Part shown: positions 24,307 through 32,214 of the stretch, one piece after another
Layout of the letters: each line of letters begins with the position of its first letter
Numbering within the stretch: position 1 is the stretch's first letter
Assembly: GCA_964639245.1 (NCBI GenBank)
Contig: CAZXCU010000002.1
Span: forward strand, 124,001 to 188,000
Source of the DNA: SB15 sp964639245
GTDB taxonomy: Bacteria > Chloroflexota > Anaerolineae > Aggregatilineales > J027
Length of the DNA: 64,000 nucleotides
Reading direction: 5' to 3'
The notes under the pieces: generated by a model
The model's database searches: none
Told to the model about the DNA's origin: nothing
What the model saw: only the letters and a program-made list of their open reading frames with translations
Program-made: the position numbers and the translations under genes

Positions 24307-24312
24307 TATAAT
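24307..24312 (+). promoter_or_regulatory. Candidate -10 box of tldD
   Basis: TATAAT lies 33 bases before the tldD ATG. A perfect TTGACA at 24290-24295 is only 11 bases upstream, too close for a standard sigma-70 -35 element, so the true -35 may be degenerate. The rocD upstream region shows a similar short arrangement. Confidence 0.4.
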
Positions 24313-24345
24313 TTCGTTTAAAGTTTTTTTTGAAGGAGTGTGACG

Positions 24346-25752
24346 ATGATTCCTGTCGAGCTAGCCCAAAAAGTGCTGGCACGGGCGTTGAGTTCCGGCG
24401 GCGACCTTGCCGAAATTTATGTGGAAGATAGTACGAATTTATCGCTCAGTCTTGAAGATTCTAAAATCGAGAGCGCCGTGCGTGGGGCCGATAGAGGGGC
24501 GGGGGTGCGCGTTTTTTTTGGCAACCTTGTCACCTATGCCTACACGGATGATTTGAGTGAGGAAAGTCTGCTCCATGCCGCGAGTGCCGCCGCCGCCGCG
24601 TCAAGTGGCAGTCGCAAATCGGCCGTGATTGATTTGACCTACCGCAAAAGCCCGTTGGAATATCCGGTTTTAAAACCCTTGGACAGCCTGAGCATTGCTG
24701 AAAAAGCCAGAATTTTAAGCGATGCCGATGTTGCCGCACGCGCTTACAGTTCTCTGGTGAATCAGGTGGGGGCAAGTTATCTGGAAGTGACCCGCCACTG
24801 CTGGATTTTTAATTCGGATGGCGTGCAGGTCGAAGATGACCGGAGTTTTGTCGAGCTTCGTGTGGGGGTGACAGCACGGAAAAACGGCATCGTGCAGAGT
24901 GCGCGGGGAGCATTTGGCGGACGAACCGGCTTGGAAATTCTCGATAAAAATAATCTGGTGGATGAAGCCAAAAATTCAGCCGAAACCGCCGTCAAAATGC
25001 TGGATGCGCGGCCTTCTCCGGCGGGTGAAATGGCGGTGGTCATGTGCAACGGGTGGGGCGGGGTGCTGTTCCATGAAGCGTGTGGACACCAATTGGAAGC
25101 CGATTTCATCACCAAAGGCAGTTCGGCCTACACGGGCAAAATTGGTGAACGGGTCGCTAACCCGATTATCAATGCGTTGGATGATGGCACAATTGCCGGA
25201 CGGCGCGGGTCGCTCAAATTTGATGATGATGGCACACCTGCTCAACGGACGGTACTGATTGAAAATGGCATTTTGCGCGAATATATGTGGGACTTGGTGG
25301 AGGCACGGCGCGTCGGGCGGGCTTCAACAGGGAATGGACGGCGGCAGAGTTTCCGTCATTTGCCCATGCCACGCATGACCAACACTTTCATTGATGCTGG
25401 TCCGCATGACCCCGAAGAAATTATCCGCGCAACCAAAAAAGGCATCTACGTCAAACAAATGGCGGGAGGACAGGCGGATATTGCCAAAGGCGATTTTGTG
25501 TTTAACGCCACCGAAGCCTATCTGATTGAGGATGGCAAATTGACTGCCCCTTTGCGCGGCGCAACCGTGATGGGGAATGGGCCAGACGTGCTGAAAGAAA
25601 TTGATATGGTCGGGACGGATTTGGCCTTAGACCCCGGTTATGGCACATGCGGCAAATTTCAAACCGCCAAAGTCAGCGTGGGTCAGCCTACCCTGCGGAT
25701 TCCGCGTGTCACGGTGGGCGGGACAGATGAACCCGCCAGTAGCGAGATGTAG
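24346..25752 (+). CDS. tldD: Zinc metalloprotease TldD
   Basis: A 468-residue protein that pairs with TldE (PmbA) to form a protease acting on unfolded peptides, such as modified-peptide leaders or the CcdA antitoxin. The catalytic HExxxH motif is H243-E244-ACG-H248, followed by QLEAD. The conserved C-terminal segment GTCGKFQTAKVSVGQPTLRI is intact. I start at the ATG at 24346, seven bases after GGAG; a GTG two codons upstream is less likely. tldE follows after a 78-base gap containing a hairpin. No peptide-natural-product genes are nearby, so its substrate is open. Confidence 0.94.
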   Translation: MIPVELAQKVLARALSSGGDLAEIYVEDSTNLSLSLEDSKIESAVRGADRGAGVRVFFGNLVTYAYTDDLSEESLLHAASAAAAASSGSRKSAVIDLTYRKSPLEYPVLKPLDSLSIAEKARILSDADVAARAYSSLVNQVGASYLEVTRHCWIFNSDGVQVEDDRSFVELRVGVTARKNGIVQSARGAFGGRTGLEILDKNNLVDEAKNSAETAVKMLDARPSPAGEMAVVMCNGWGGVLFHEACGHQLEADFITKGSSAYTGKIGERVANPIINALDDGTIAGRRGSLKFDDDGTPAQRTVLIENGILREYMWDLVEARRVGRASTGNGRRQSFRHLPMPRMTNTFIDAGPHDPEEIIRATKKGIYVKQMAGGQADIAKGDFVFNATEAYLIEDGKLTAPLRGATVMGNGPDVLKEIDMVGTDLALDPGYGTCGKFQTAKVSVGQPTLRIPRVTVGGTDEPASSEM

Positions 25753-25758
25753 TAATTA

Positions 25759-25799
25759 GTTTTCAGTTATCAGTAATCAGTTTCTTGATAACCGAAAAC
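25759..25799. repeat. Hairpin between tldD and tldE
   Basis: GTTTTCAGTTATCA (25759-25772) pairs with TGATAACCGAAAAC (25786-25799) with one mismatch. CAGTTATCAGTAATCAG repeats lie within. It could adjust the TldD:TldE ratio by RNA processing or partial termination, or be a dispersed repeat. Confidence 0.55.
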
Positions 25800-25830
25800 C
25801 GATTACCAAAAACCAAAGGAGTTTTTACAC

Positions 25831-27180
25831 ATGGACTATTTAGAAATTGCAAAACAGGTGGTGACGCAAGCCTCCGCCAGTGGGGTGGAAGCCGAAGCCA
25901 TGATTACCGATGAAATCGAAACCAACATCCAGCTTGGCAACGGCGAAGTCGAAAAACTCTCCCAATCTGGCTCAAAAGGCTTGGGGGTGCGGATTATTGA
26001 CGGTGGGCGGGTGGGCTATGCCTATACCTCCGATTTTTCTGCCGAAGGCATCGAAAAAACATGGCGCACGGCGGTTGAACTCGCGGCGATTGCCACCCCG
26101 GATGAAAACCGGACGTTGCCCGAACCGCAGCCCATCCCCGAAGAAGATTTAGAAATCTGGGATGATGCGCTGGCACAGGTTACACCGGAACAAAAAATCG
26201 ACCTGCTCAAAAAAATCACCGAAACCGCGCTGGCGTATGACCCGCGAGTCCTGATGATTCCGATGTGTGTCTATCAGGATTCAATCGGTAAAGTGTACTT
26301 GGCGAATTCCAAAGGGTTTGCCGGGTCGTATGGGCGGACGGTAGCGGTGAGTTTTTTGATGAGCATTGCCCGTGAAGGCGATGAAATGGTACAGGCATAT
26401 GGCTTGGGGGTTTCCAATTATTTTGCCGATTTAGACCCGGTAGAAATTGGCACAGAAGCGGCAGAACGCGCCCTGCAAATTTTGAACGGCAAACCCGTAC
26501 CAACCCAAACCTGTACGGTTGTGTTTGACCCGTTGGTGGCAGGGGAACTGTTGGCCTATCTTTCAGCCGCCATGAACGCGGAAGCAATGCAAAAAGGCCG
26601 TTCCTTCCTGCTGGATAAACTGGGGCAAGAAGTCGCCTCAGATAAGGTCAGTTTACTGGACAACGGACGGATGAAACGCGGTTTGGCGACTGCGCCGTTT
26701 GATGGTGAGGGTGTGCCAACATCCGCTACTCGTTTGATTGACGAGGGCATTTTCCAGAATGTCATTTACGATTCGTATACCGCCCGCAAAGCCGGAGTCA
26801 AATCAACGGGGAACGCGCAACGGGGGTCTCACCGCGAACTGCCCAAACTCGGCGCAAGCAATTTTTACATTCAACCCGGTCACAAAACCCAACAAGAAAT
26901 TATCTCCGAAGTGAAAAACGGGTTGTATGTGACGCGCATCATGCAGACGGGCGGCATTGACCCCGTGAGCGGTGATTGTTCAATGGGCGCGTATGGCCTG
27001 TGGATTGAGAATGGCAAATTGACTCATCCAGTGGCGGGGGTCACGATTGCCACTACCTTACCCGATTTCCTCAAAAATATCGTGGAAGTCGGTGGCGATT
27101 TGCGGGTCGTGCCGTTTGCGGGCGCAATTAGCACCCCCACACTGCGCGTGGATAATGTCACCGTTGGCGGTGTACAGTAG
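25831..27180 (+). CDS. tldE: TldE/PmbA-type metalloprotease partner
   Basis: A 449-residue member of the PmbA/TldD family. It lacks the HExxxH motif of TldD; at the matching place it has VFDPLVAGELLAYLSAAMNAEAMQKGRSF, as expected for the non-catalytic TldE subunit. The C-terminal GGDLRVVPFAGAISTPTLRVDNVTVGG is typical. GGAG lies upstream of the ATG. It follows tldD on the same strand and ends with a C4/G4 hairpin and T-rich run near 27213-27235. The two subunits are expected to form a heterodimer. Confidence 0.93.
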   Translation: MDYLEIAKQVVTQASASGVEAEAMITDEIETNIQLGNGEVEKLSQSGSKGLGVRIIDGGRVGYAYTSDFSAEGIEKTWRTAVELAAIATPDENRTLPEPQPIPEEDLEIWDDALAQVTPEQKIDLLKKITETALAYDPRVLMIPMCVYQDSIGKVYLANSKGFAGSYGRTVAVSFLMSIAREGDEMVQAYGLGVSNYFADLDPVEIGTEAAERALQILNGKPVPTQTCTVVFDPLVAGELLAYLSAAMNAEAMQKGRSFLLDKLGQEVASDKVSLLDNGRMKRGLATAPFDGEGVPTSATRLIDEGIFQNVIYDSYTARKAGVKSTGNAQRGSHRELPKLGASNFYIQPGHKTQQEIISEVKNGLYVTRIMQTGGIDPVSGDCSMGAYGLWIENGKLTHPVAGVTIATTLPDFLKNIVEVGGDLRVVPFAGAISTPTLRVDNVTVGGVQ

Positions 27181-27212
27181 GAATTCGCGTTCAGCAAAAA
27201 ATTCTACAGGAC

Positions 27213-27235
27213 AGGGGGGTAAATCCCCTTGTTTT
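27213..27235 (+). terminator. Terminator after tldE
   Basis: AGGGG and CCCCT enclose a short loop, then GTTTT. The sequence GGGG..TAA..CCCCTTGT is shared with the terminators at 38417 and 63509. Confidence 0.5.
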
Positions 27236-27313
27236 GTTACCCAAATATTATGTGTAATTGATATTAAGATTTTTTTAATGTATGATGAGTGCAACTGCAA
27301 AGGAACATGATAC

Positions 27314-28135
27314 ATGCCAACTTTGGTGCGTTTATCACTGGTTTTTTTGTTCTTCGCACTTCTACTCGTTGTTGTTCCAACCGTTTTTGCTCAAGATAAC
27401 GCCGATGACAGCACTAGCGAAAACATTGATAAGGAATTGTTGGAACTGTATGCCCCTCTGCTGGCGGGGGCTGTGATTGTGGAACGTCTTTTGGAAGCCT
27501 TTTTTACGTGGATTGAACGCGGCACGATTAGTTTTAGTAAGGAGTTTACCAGTTCTGCCAACTGGATGTTCCGGTGGGTTAGCACTTTCATGGGAACGCT
27601 ACGAGCGATGATTGATTCAACCGAGCCAATGCAGATTCGCCTCAAGCAGCGTTGGGAGGCATTTAACCATGAAAATTCGCAACTGGCTAAGTTATTGCTG
27701 GATGGTAAAGCTAGCCAAGAACAGCTTGAGCTGCTGACCCAAAAGGTCGAAGAATTGAAAGGGTACTACGAAAAAGAGGTTAAAGCGGTTGAAGCCTATT
27801 TTGACAGCCCCAGTTATGGGATTCAAAAAAAGAAAGTAGCAACGCTGGCAGGATTGATTTTGGGGATTTTTACGGCTATTTCCCTTGACTTGACCCTGAT
27901 TGCACCTGTGCATAACCTGCCTTCCTTGAAATTGGGAGATTTTGACGTGATTGAGGGCTTGGATATTGTTTTGGCGGGTATGATTATGGGGTTGGGGACA
28001 GATTACATTCACCAGTTTTTAGGGCTGGTCACAAGTGGACGTTCCTTCTTACAACGCACGGATATGTCCGACCTGATCAAGGATTTAAAGCAGGAAATTT
28101 TGAACGAAGTCTCCAATCCAAATCCGAATAAATAA
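27314..28135 (+). CDS. Membrane protein of unknown function
   Basis: A 273-residue protein I do not recognise. Residues 1-27 form a signal peptide or first anchor (cleavage possible after VFA). Further hydrophobic segments lie at about 44-64, 174-196 and 213-228. A charged, probably coiled-coil stretch at about 105-165 contains repeated Gln, Glu and Lys in heptad-like spacing. The C-terminal 45 residues are soluble and charged. The overall form suggests a small channel- or scaffold-like membrane protein. It follows tldE after 133 bases and is closed by a strong hairpin, so it is likely a separate unit. Confidence 0.6.
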   Translation: MPTLVRLSLVFLFFALLLVVVPTVFAQDNADDSTSENIDKELLELYAPLLAGAVIVERLLEAFFTWIERGTISFSKEFTSSANWMFRWVSTFMGTLRAMIDSTEPMQIRLKQRWEAFNHENSQLAKLLLDGKASQEQLELLTQKVEELKGYYEKEVKAVEAYFDSPSYGIQKKKVATLAGLILGIFTAISLDLTLIAPVHNLPSLKLGDFDVIEGLDIVLAGMIMGLGTDYIHQFLGLVTSGRSFLQRTDMSDLIKDLKQEILNEVSNPNPNK

Positions 28136-28145
28136 GTGGGATTTT

Positions 28146-28178
28146 AAACTAGGCATGTGTCTGAGCCATGCCTAGTTT
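28146..28178. terminator. 12-bp perfect hairpin after the membrane protein gene
   Basis: AAACTAGGCATG (28146-28157) and CATGCCTAGTTT (28167-28178) pair perfectly around a 9-base loop. A TTT ends the second arm. It would terminate the plus-strand gene and possibly serve the minus strand. Confidence 0.65.
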
Positions 28179-28192
28179 GGTAAAGGCTTAAT

Positions 28193-28252
28193 AAATCGGT
28201 TGGATGGGACGGCCTTGCAGCGCATCTAATACATTTAACGCGTCTAATGTCA
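28193..28252 (-). pseudogene. Detached copy of an aminotransferase 3' end
   Basis: On the minus strand this segment still reads LDALNVLDALQGRPIQPIY followed by a stop, nearly the same as the last residues of the aminotransferase ending at 29065 (LDGLNVLDALQGRPIQPIF). The first 33 bases after the stop region are identical to 29071-29103, then similarity fades over about 25 bases. It is a remnant or duplication lying on the far side of the toxin-antitoxin pair. Confidence 0.75.
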
Positions 28253-28264
28253 AGCTATTCTAAA

Positions 28265-28723
28265 TCAGTGCATATTGGGGTCTTCAACCGTTAAACCTTC
28301 TTGTACTGCGGTTGCAAGTAAGCGAGTGTCCGCACACAAAAATACGACTGATAGATTGGCGCTAAGAACCGTCGTATGGACATCCACGGCAGAGGCCAAT
28401 TGGATAGCATCACTTGCCCTTAAAGGATATTTGCTACATAAATCTATTGCACGCTCTGTAATATCATCTCCTAGACGTACCAGATTATAGTGTCTTTGAA
28501 CATGGCTATTAATAAGAAGTCGAATCGCTCTTAAATTGCGAATAGATACATGTCCTTCGCGCTGTCGTCTTGACGTGGCGGACATAGCCTCAACCACTGC
28601 GATTTGTGCGATAAAGAACTGATGATTAGGGTTGGGAATCATCAAAGCCCGCAGCCAACTAGAACCCGTTTCGGTGATGTATCTTTTGATTAAAGCACTG
28701 CTATCCAGAAAATAAAGTGTCAC
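28265..28723 (-). CDS. PIN-domain ribonuclease toxin (VapC-like)
   Basis: A 152-residue PIN domain, the RNase of type II VapBC toxin-antitoxin systems. The four acidic residues of the metal site are present: D7 (FLDSSALIKRY), E45, D105 (RASDAIQLASA) and D132 (CADTRLLATA). It starts with GTG whose first base is the last base of the antitoxin stop (TAGTG), so the pair is translationally coupled, antitoxin first. The target RNA cannot be deduced. The pair sits between an aminotransferase gene and a partial copy of that gene's end. Confidence 0.9.
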   Translation of the reverse strand: MTLYFLDSSALIKRYITETGSSWLRALMIPNPNHQFFIAQIAVVEAMSATSRRQREGHVSIRNLRAIRLLINSHVQRHYNLVRLGDDITERAIDLCSKYPLRASDAIQLASAVDVHTTVLSANLSVVFLCADTRLLATAVQEGLTVEDPNMH

Positions 28724-28989
28724 TATTCGCCTCTCTCTTGAATGATTATTTCTGATAGCGGCGGGTTGCCCTGAAAGGCGCGGTCAATTTCGTCTGCCAG
28801 TGCTTCTACTTCGGGATGAGGGTCAAGGGTGGGGTCTGCCCATTGGATTCTATCTCCTAACAGGCGTTTTAGCAGGGTTAATTCATCTTCGATGGTTTGA
28901 ATATCGACCTGCACACGCTGCCCCTCAATTAAATTGACTTCCTCTAACAAACGTAATTGCCCTGACTCATAAATGGCATTGACTAACAT
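28723..28989 (-). CDS. DUF104/AF2212-like antitoxin
   Basis: An 88-residue protein whose first 40 residues (NAIYESGQLRLLEEVNLIEGQRVQVDI) match the DUF104 antitoxin family often found upstream of PIN toxins. This part would form a small beta barrel, while the acidic helical C-terminus would wrap and block the toxin. The stop overlaps the toxin start by one base. As the first gene of the module it probably takes part in autoregulation, but no operator was recognised in the 75 bases upstream. Confidence 0.85.
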   Translation of the reverse strand: MLVNAIYESGQLRLLEEVNLIEGQRVQVDIQTIEDELTLLKRLLGDRIQWADPTLDPHPEVEALADEIDRAFQGNPPLSEIIIQERGE

Positions 28990-29064
28990 TCAACTTTGCC
29001 TTTCTACAAAATGTTATTTTTATCATAAATGAAAAGGGCGTTCCGTGAAACGCCCCCTGTATCT

Positions 29065-30351
29065 CTAAAAAATCGGTTGGATGGGACGGCCTTGCAGCGC
29101 ATCCAGCACATTTAACCCGTCTAAGGCCTGCGCGAACAATTCCAGCGCTTCCCGATACACCTTGAGGGTGTAATCAATATCCTCGTCGCTGTGCGAATAG
29201 GTCATCATGTGGTTGCCGTTAAACAAAATCCCGCGTTTGAGGACTTCCTGCTGAAAAATGCTCTTGAGGTGCAGCATGGGGATTTGTCCGTTGGGGTCGT
29301 GAAATTGAATGAAGGTGCGCGGCCCCATCCCGACACATTTTGTATAATCGCCCAAACCAAGTGCTTCTACATGCGCGTTATACCCCGCCTTGATTTTTTC
29401 GCCCTGCCGCCAGATATGCTCATGGACGGGGTTGTCCATCATAAATTGCATGGTGGCTTTGGACGCAGCCAGCGAGATGGTTTCGCCGCCATACGTACCG
29501 GACATGAAAATTTCATCAAACACCTGCATATACTCCGCTTTACCCACAATCGCGGAGTGGGGGAATCCGTTCGAGAGCGCTTTGCCAAACGTGGCTAAAT
29601 CGGGGGTGACACCGAAATATTCACTTGCCCCGCCCAGTCCCCAGCGAAAACCGGTAATCACTTCATCAAAGCAGAGCAACGCTCCATGTTGATGGGAAAG
29701 TTCTTTGACCTTGTGCAAAAAATCGTCTTTGGGTTCTTCAAATACGATGGGTTCTAAAATCACCAGCGCAATCTCATCGGGATTTTCGCGGAAAATGCTG
29801 TGCAGGCTTTCAATATCATTGTATTTGAAGGTGAAAATTTGGTCTTTGTTCCATGCGGGGATGCCTTTGCTGCGGGTGGTGCTGCTAATGTACCAATCGT
29901 GCCAGCCGTGATACCCACAGGCCGCGATTTTGCTCCGTCCGGTGGTGGCACGGGCGCAGCGTACCGCCCCGGTGGTGGCATCCGAGCCATTTTTGCCGTA
30001 GCGAATCATTTCTGCACAGGGAATCGTGTGGTGCATCAATTCAGCAACTTCGACTTCAAGCGGGTGCATCATAGTAAAGGTCGTGCCTTTGTGGAGTTGT
30101 TCAATCACGGCGGCGGTGACATAAGGATGAACATGCCCCAGAATCACCGGCCCCAACCCCATCGGATAGTCAATATATTCGTTGCCATCCACATCCCACA
30201 CATGGCTGCCCTGTCCACGCTCCAGATATTTAGGGGCAATGCCTTCGACAAACTGGGTGGGACTTTTGCTGAGGGTTTGCGTGCCAGCCGGAATCAGATG
30301 TTTGGCGCGTTCCCAATACTCATTTGATTTGGTGAGCTTGTTGGGGCCCAT
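29065..30351 (-). CDS. Class III PLP aminotransferase, glutamate-1-semialdehyde aminomutase-like
   Basis: A 428-residue aminotransferase resembling glutamate-1-semialdehyde 2,1-aminomutase: AKHLIPAGTQTLSKSP start, GSDATTGAVRCARATTGR, GYHGWHDW, CFDEVITGFR with the PLP Asp, and the Schiff-base Lys in ATFGKALSNG, then GTYGGETISLAA. No tetrapyrrole genes are adjacent, and many members of this subgroup act in sugar or secondary metabolism, so the substrate is uncertain. I start at 30351, where GGAG lies 9 bases upstream; the longer frame to 30432 would run back through a terminator. It has a 220-base leader with an attenuator-like hairpin. Confidence 0.85.
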   Translation of the reverse strand: MGPNKLTKSNEYWERAKHLIPAGTQTLSKSPTQFVEGIAPKYLERGQGSHVWDVDGNEYIDYPMGLGPVILGHVHPYVTAAVIEQLHKGTTFTMMHPLEVEVAELMHHTIPCAEMIRYGKNGSDATTGAVRCARATTGRSKIAACGYHGWHDWYISSTTRSKGIPAWNKDQIFTFKYNDIESLHSIFRENPDEIALVILEPIVFEEPKDDFLHKVKELSHQHGALLCFDEVITGFRWGLGGASEYFGVTPDLATFGKALSNGFPHSAIVGKAEYMQVFDEIFMSGTYGGETISLAASKATMQFMMDNPVHEHIWRQGEKIKAGYNAHVEALGLGDYTKCVGMGPRTFIQFHDPNGQIPMLHLKSIFQQEVLKRGILFNGNHMMTYSHSDEDIDYTLKVYREALELFAQALDGLNVLDALQGRPIQPIF

Positions 30352-30435
30352 GATGAAAAACTCCGTGTATTTTTGGCTGGAGTCTATGTCAGGCGGAGGG
30401 GAATGTCCAGTACCACACGGCAACGCTGGCATGAC

Positions 30436-30465
30436 AAAAAAAAGAACGTGACCGACATCACGTTC
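30436..30465 (-). terminator. Intrinsic terminator in the aminotransferase leader (candidate attenuator)
   Basis: GAACGTGA and TCACGTTC form an 8-pair perfect stem with a 6-base loop, followed on the minus strand by eight T. It lies about 110 bases downstream of the predicted transcription start and 85 bases ahead of the ATG, so the gene can be read only if this hairpin is prevented or passed. Confidence 0.75.
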
Positions 30466-30519
30466 TCCACCGAGTGTATTTTTAGAGGGAAAGACTTAGT
30501 TCAAATCTGCAATCTGGTG

Positions 30520-30568
30520 TTGTACAAGCCTTGAGCAAAATCCCGAGGAAATCATCTCTTTTGTACAA
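30520..30568 (-). promoter_or_regulatory. Paired TTGTACAA palindromes in the aminotransferase leader
   Basis: The 8-base palindrome TTGTACAA occurs at 30561-30568 and again at 30520-30527, 41 bases apart, close to four DNA turns. They may be operator sites for one regulator. Being self-complementary, the two can also pair with each other in RNA, enclosing 33 bases. Confidence 0.5.
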
Positions 30569-30579
30569 ACCTTATACAT

Positions 30580-30607
30580 AGTATATACAAAGATGATGCA
30601 AAGTCAA
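30580..30607 (-). promoter_or_regulatory. Promoter of the aminotransferase gene
   Basis: TTGACT (30607-30602) and TATACT (30585-30580) on the minus strand are separated by 16 bases. The transcription start should lie near 30573, giving a leader of about 220 bases. Confidence 0.65.
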
Positions 30608-30624
30608 GATTAGAAATGTGTAAG

Positions 30625-30653
30625 AAAAAAAAGAGGCTGAATGGTTCAGCCTC
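30625..30653 (-). terminator. Terminator of the S1C protease operon
   Basis: GAGGCTGAA pairs with TTCAGCCTC (9 pairs, 3-base loop) and eight T follow on the minus strand. It lies 17 bases beyond the stop at 30670: a textbook intrinsic terminator. Confidence 0.9.
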
Positions 30654-30669
30654 CCGTGAGATGGAAAAA

Positions 30670-31254
30670 TTACAATGTAGCTTTGAGAAACTGTTTGACG
30701 ACATCCACCGGAACCGCGCCGCCCACATCCGGGCCGGTCATGACCGTGTTGATGCCGACCAACCGCCCGGTGGCATCCACCAATGCGCCGCCGGAGTGAC
30801 CGGGGCGGAGGTGCAAACTGACCATCACCCATTCGCGCCCGGTGATCATTTCGGGTAAATCGTCGCTGCCTGTGCCAATCACTATGCCACTGGTCGCTGC
30901 ACCCCGTACCCCGAAAGGATGTCCGATGGCGGTCACAAATTGTCCGGCGCGAAGTTCTTTCGATTTGCCGAGTTCGATGGTCGGTAAATCGTGCGCTTCG
31001 ATGGACAGCGCGGCGATGTCCCGCAGGGGGTCAATCGCCAGCAGATTGGCGGGGAGAGTCGTGCCATCCGGCAGTTTGACATAGATTTCCCCGCGCCGAT
31101 TGATCACATGGGCATTGGTGATAATCAGGCCATCCGAGTGCCAGATTGTCCCCGCACCTCCACCCATGCCCGTATTGATTTCAACGAGGCTGCCCTTGGC
31201 GAGGGCGGTGATGTCCGCTAATGCGGCGTTAATTTGCGCGAAGAGGCTGCTCAT
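30670..31254 (-). CDS. Trypsin-like S1C serine protease without PDZ domain
   Basis: A 194-residue protease domain of the HtrA/DegP group with the triad H49 (TNAHV), D79 (LRDIAAL) and S154. The serine motif reads RPGHSGG instead of the usual GNSGG. It has neither a signal peptide nor a PDZ domain, so it is a minimal, apparently cytoplasmic protease. It starts 6 bases after the stop of a longer homologue with a PDZ domain, so the two form an operon, perhaps after duplication. A strong terminator closes the unit. Confidence 0.87.
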   Translation of the reverse strand: MSSLFAQINAALADITALAKGSLVEINTGMGGGAGTIWHSDGLIITNAHVINRRGEIYVKLPDGTTLPANLLAIDPLRDIAALSIEAHDLPTIELGKSKELRAGQFVTAIGHPFGVRGAATSGIVIGTGSDDLPEMITGREWVMVSLHLRPGHSGGALVDATGRLVGINTVMTGPDVGGAVPVDVVKQFLKATL

Positions 31255-31260
31255 GGCGGG

Positions 31261-32154
31261 TTATCCCTGTGGACGGGTGCCAACCGTAACTTGAGCATCC
31301 TGAATTTGACCCCCGCGCACCAGTTTAACGGGCAGGGTTTTGCCAACGGTTGAACCGGACAGCAGCGCCAACAACGTATCGACATCGGTCAATTTTTCGC
31401 CGTTGAAATGCACCAGAATATCTCCGACCAGCAAACCACTTTTATCGGCGGGACTGTCTGGTTCAACGGAGACAATCAACAAACCGGTTTCTTGACCTAA
31501 ACTTTCGGCTTGAGCGGTGGCAAGACGGACAGGCTGTGTGCCAACGCCTAAAAAGCCGCGCTGCACCTGCCCATGTTCCAGCAAATGCTGGGCAACGCGG
31601 GCAACCGTGGCGGCGGGAATGGTGATGCTTGCGCCGCGTGACAGGGCGGAGGTGTTCAAGCCGATGATCTTGCCATCGGCACCCGCCAAGGGGCCACCTG
31701 AAAAACCGGGATACATGACCACATCGGTTTGAATGTAGCTGTCCATATCGCCGCCGGCGCGGGTGCGCCATTTGCCTTCAATCGCGCTGACAACCCCCAG
31801 CGTAGCCTGCATATTGTCGCCGGGACGACCCAAGGCCAGCACCAGATGACCGACCTTGACTTCGTTTGCACTGGCCCATGTCGCGGGGGTAAGGCCAGCC
31901 GTATTAACACGCAGAACGGCTAAATCGGTGGAGGGGTCACGCCCGGCAAGGTGGGCTTCGACAGTTTCACCATTGGGGAGGCCAATTTTGATGTTATCTT
32001 TGCGTTCCACCACATGGTGGGAGGTCACGATGATGCCATCGGCATGGACAATGCCCGAGGCGGGCAAACGACGGCGGCCTTCGACACGGACGGTGGATTG
32101 TCCGACTTTTTCAACTGTGGCAGCCATTTCCTGTGAGAGTTGTTCTAAGACCAT
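31261..32154 (-). CDS. HtrA-like S1C serine protease with PDZ domain
   Basis: A 297-residue protease. The triad is H47 (VTSHHVV), D77 (STDLAVL) and S152 (YPGFSGGPL), and a PDZ domain covers about 205-290 (RGFLGVGTQPV...SPADKSGLLVGDILVHFNG). No signal peptide or transmembrane anchor is present, unlike most HtrA proteins, so quality control in the cytoplasm is possible. The ATG at 32154 is preferred because GGAG lies 6 bases upstream; an in-frame GTG five codons earlier lies within that site. First gene of a two-protease operon. Confidence 0.9.
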   Translation of the reverse strand: MVLEQLSQEMAATVEKVGQSTVRVEGRRRLPASGIVHADGIIVTSHHVVERKDNIKIGLPNGETVEAHLAGRDPSTDLAVLRVNTAGLTPATWASANEVKVGHLVLALGRPGDNMQATLGVVSAIEGKWRTRAGGDMDSYIQTDVVMYPGFSGGPLAGADGKIIGLNTSALSRGASITIPAATVARVAQHLLEHGQVQRGFLGVGTQPVRLATAQAESLGQETGLLIVSVEPDSPADKSGLLVGDILVHFNGEKLTDVDTLLALLSGSTVGKTLPVKLVRGGQIQDAQVTVGTRPQG

Positions 32155-32192
32155 TTCCTTCTCCTTCACTGATAAGGCTTGCCTGTGGGGGT

Positions 32193-32214
32193 GATTCCCG
32201 CACCACCCCCACAG
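32193..32214. repeat. GGGGGTG hairpin upstream of the protease operon
   Basis: CTGTGGGGGTG and a following CACCCCCACAG, separated by a short GC-rich loop, form a stable stem just upstream of the htrA-like gene start. It could be a leader structure or a dispersed repeat. Confidence 0.45.

Larger units (their letters stand above)
23875..24345. other. 471-base repeat-rich gap
   Basis: No gene is visible. The gap is a patchwork of small repeats: a GGGYGGGTCACAGACC hairpin near 23946-23968, an element bounded by 16-base inverted repeats at 24013-24137 with a GC-rich palindrome inside it, a 44-base dispersed repeat at 24151-24194, and then the promoter region of tldD. Confidence 0.7.
30352..30669. 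other. 318-base gap holding a promoter, a long leader and two terminators
   Basis: From right to left on the minus strand: terminator of the protease gene (30625-30653), promoter (30580-30607), two TTGTACAA palindromes (30561-30568 and 30520-30527), intrinsic terminator (30436-30465), then the ribosome binding site and start at 30351. No protein is encoded. Confidence 0.75.

Noticed and set aside
30436..30573. T-box riboswitch upstream of the aminotransferase
   Set aside because: A GGTGG stretch precedes the terminator, but the conserved T-box sequence and a recognisable stem I with specifier loop are missing.
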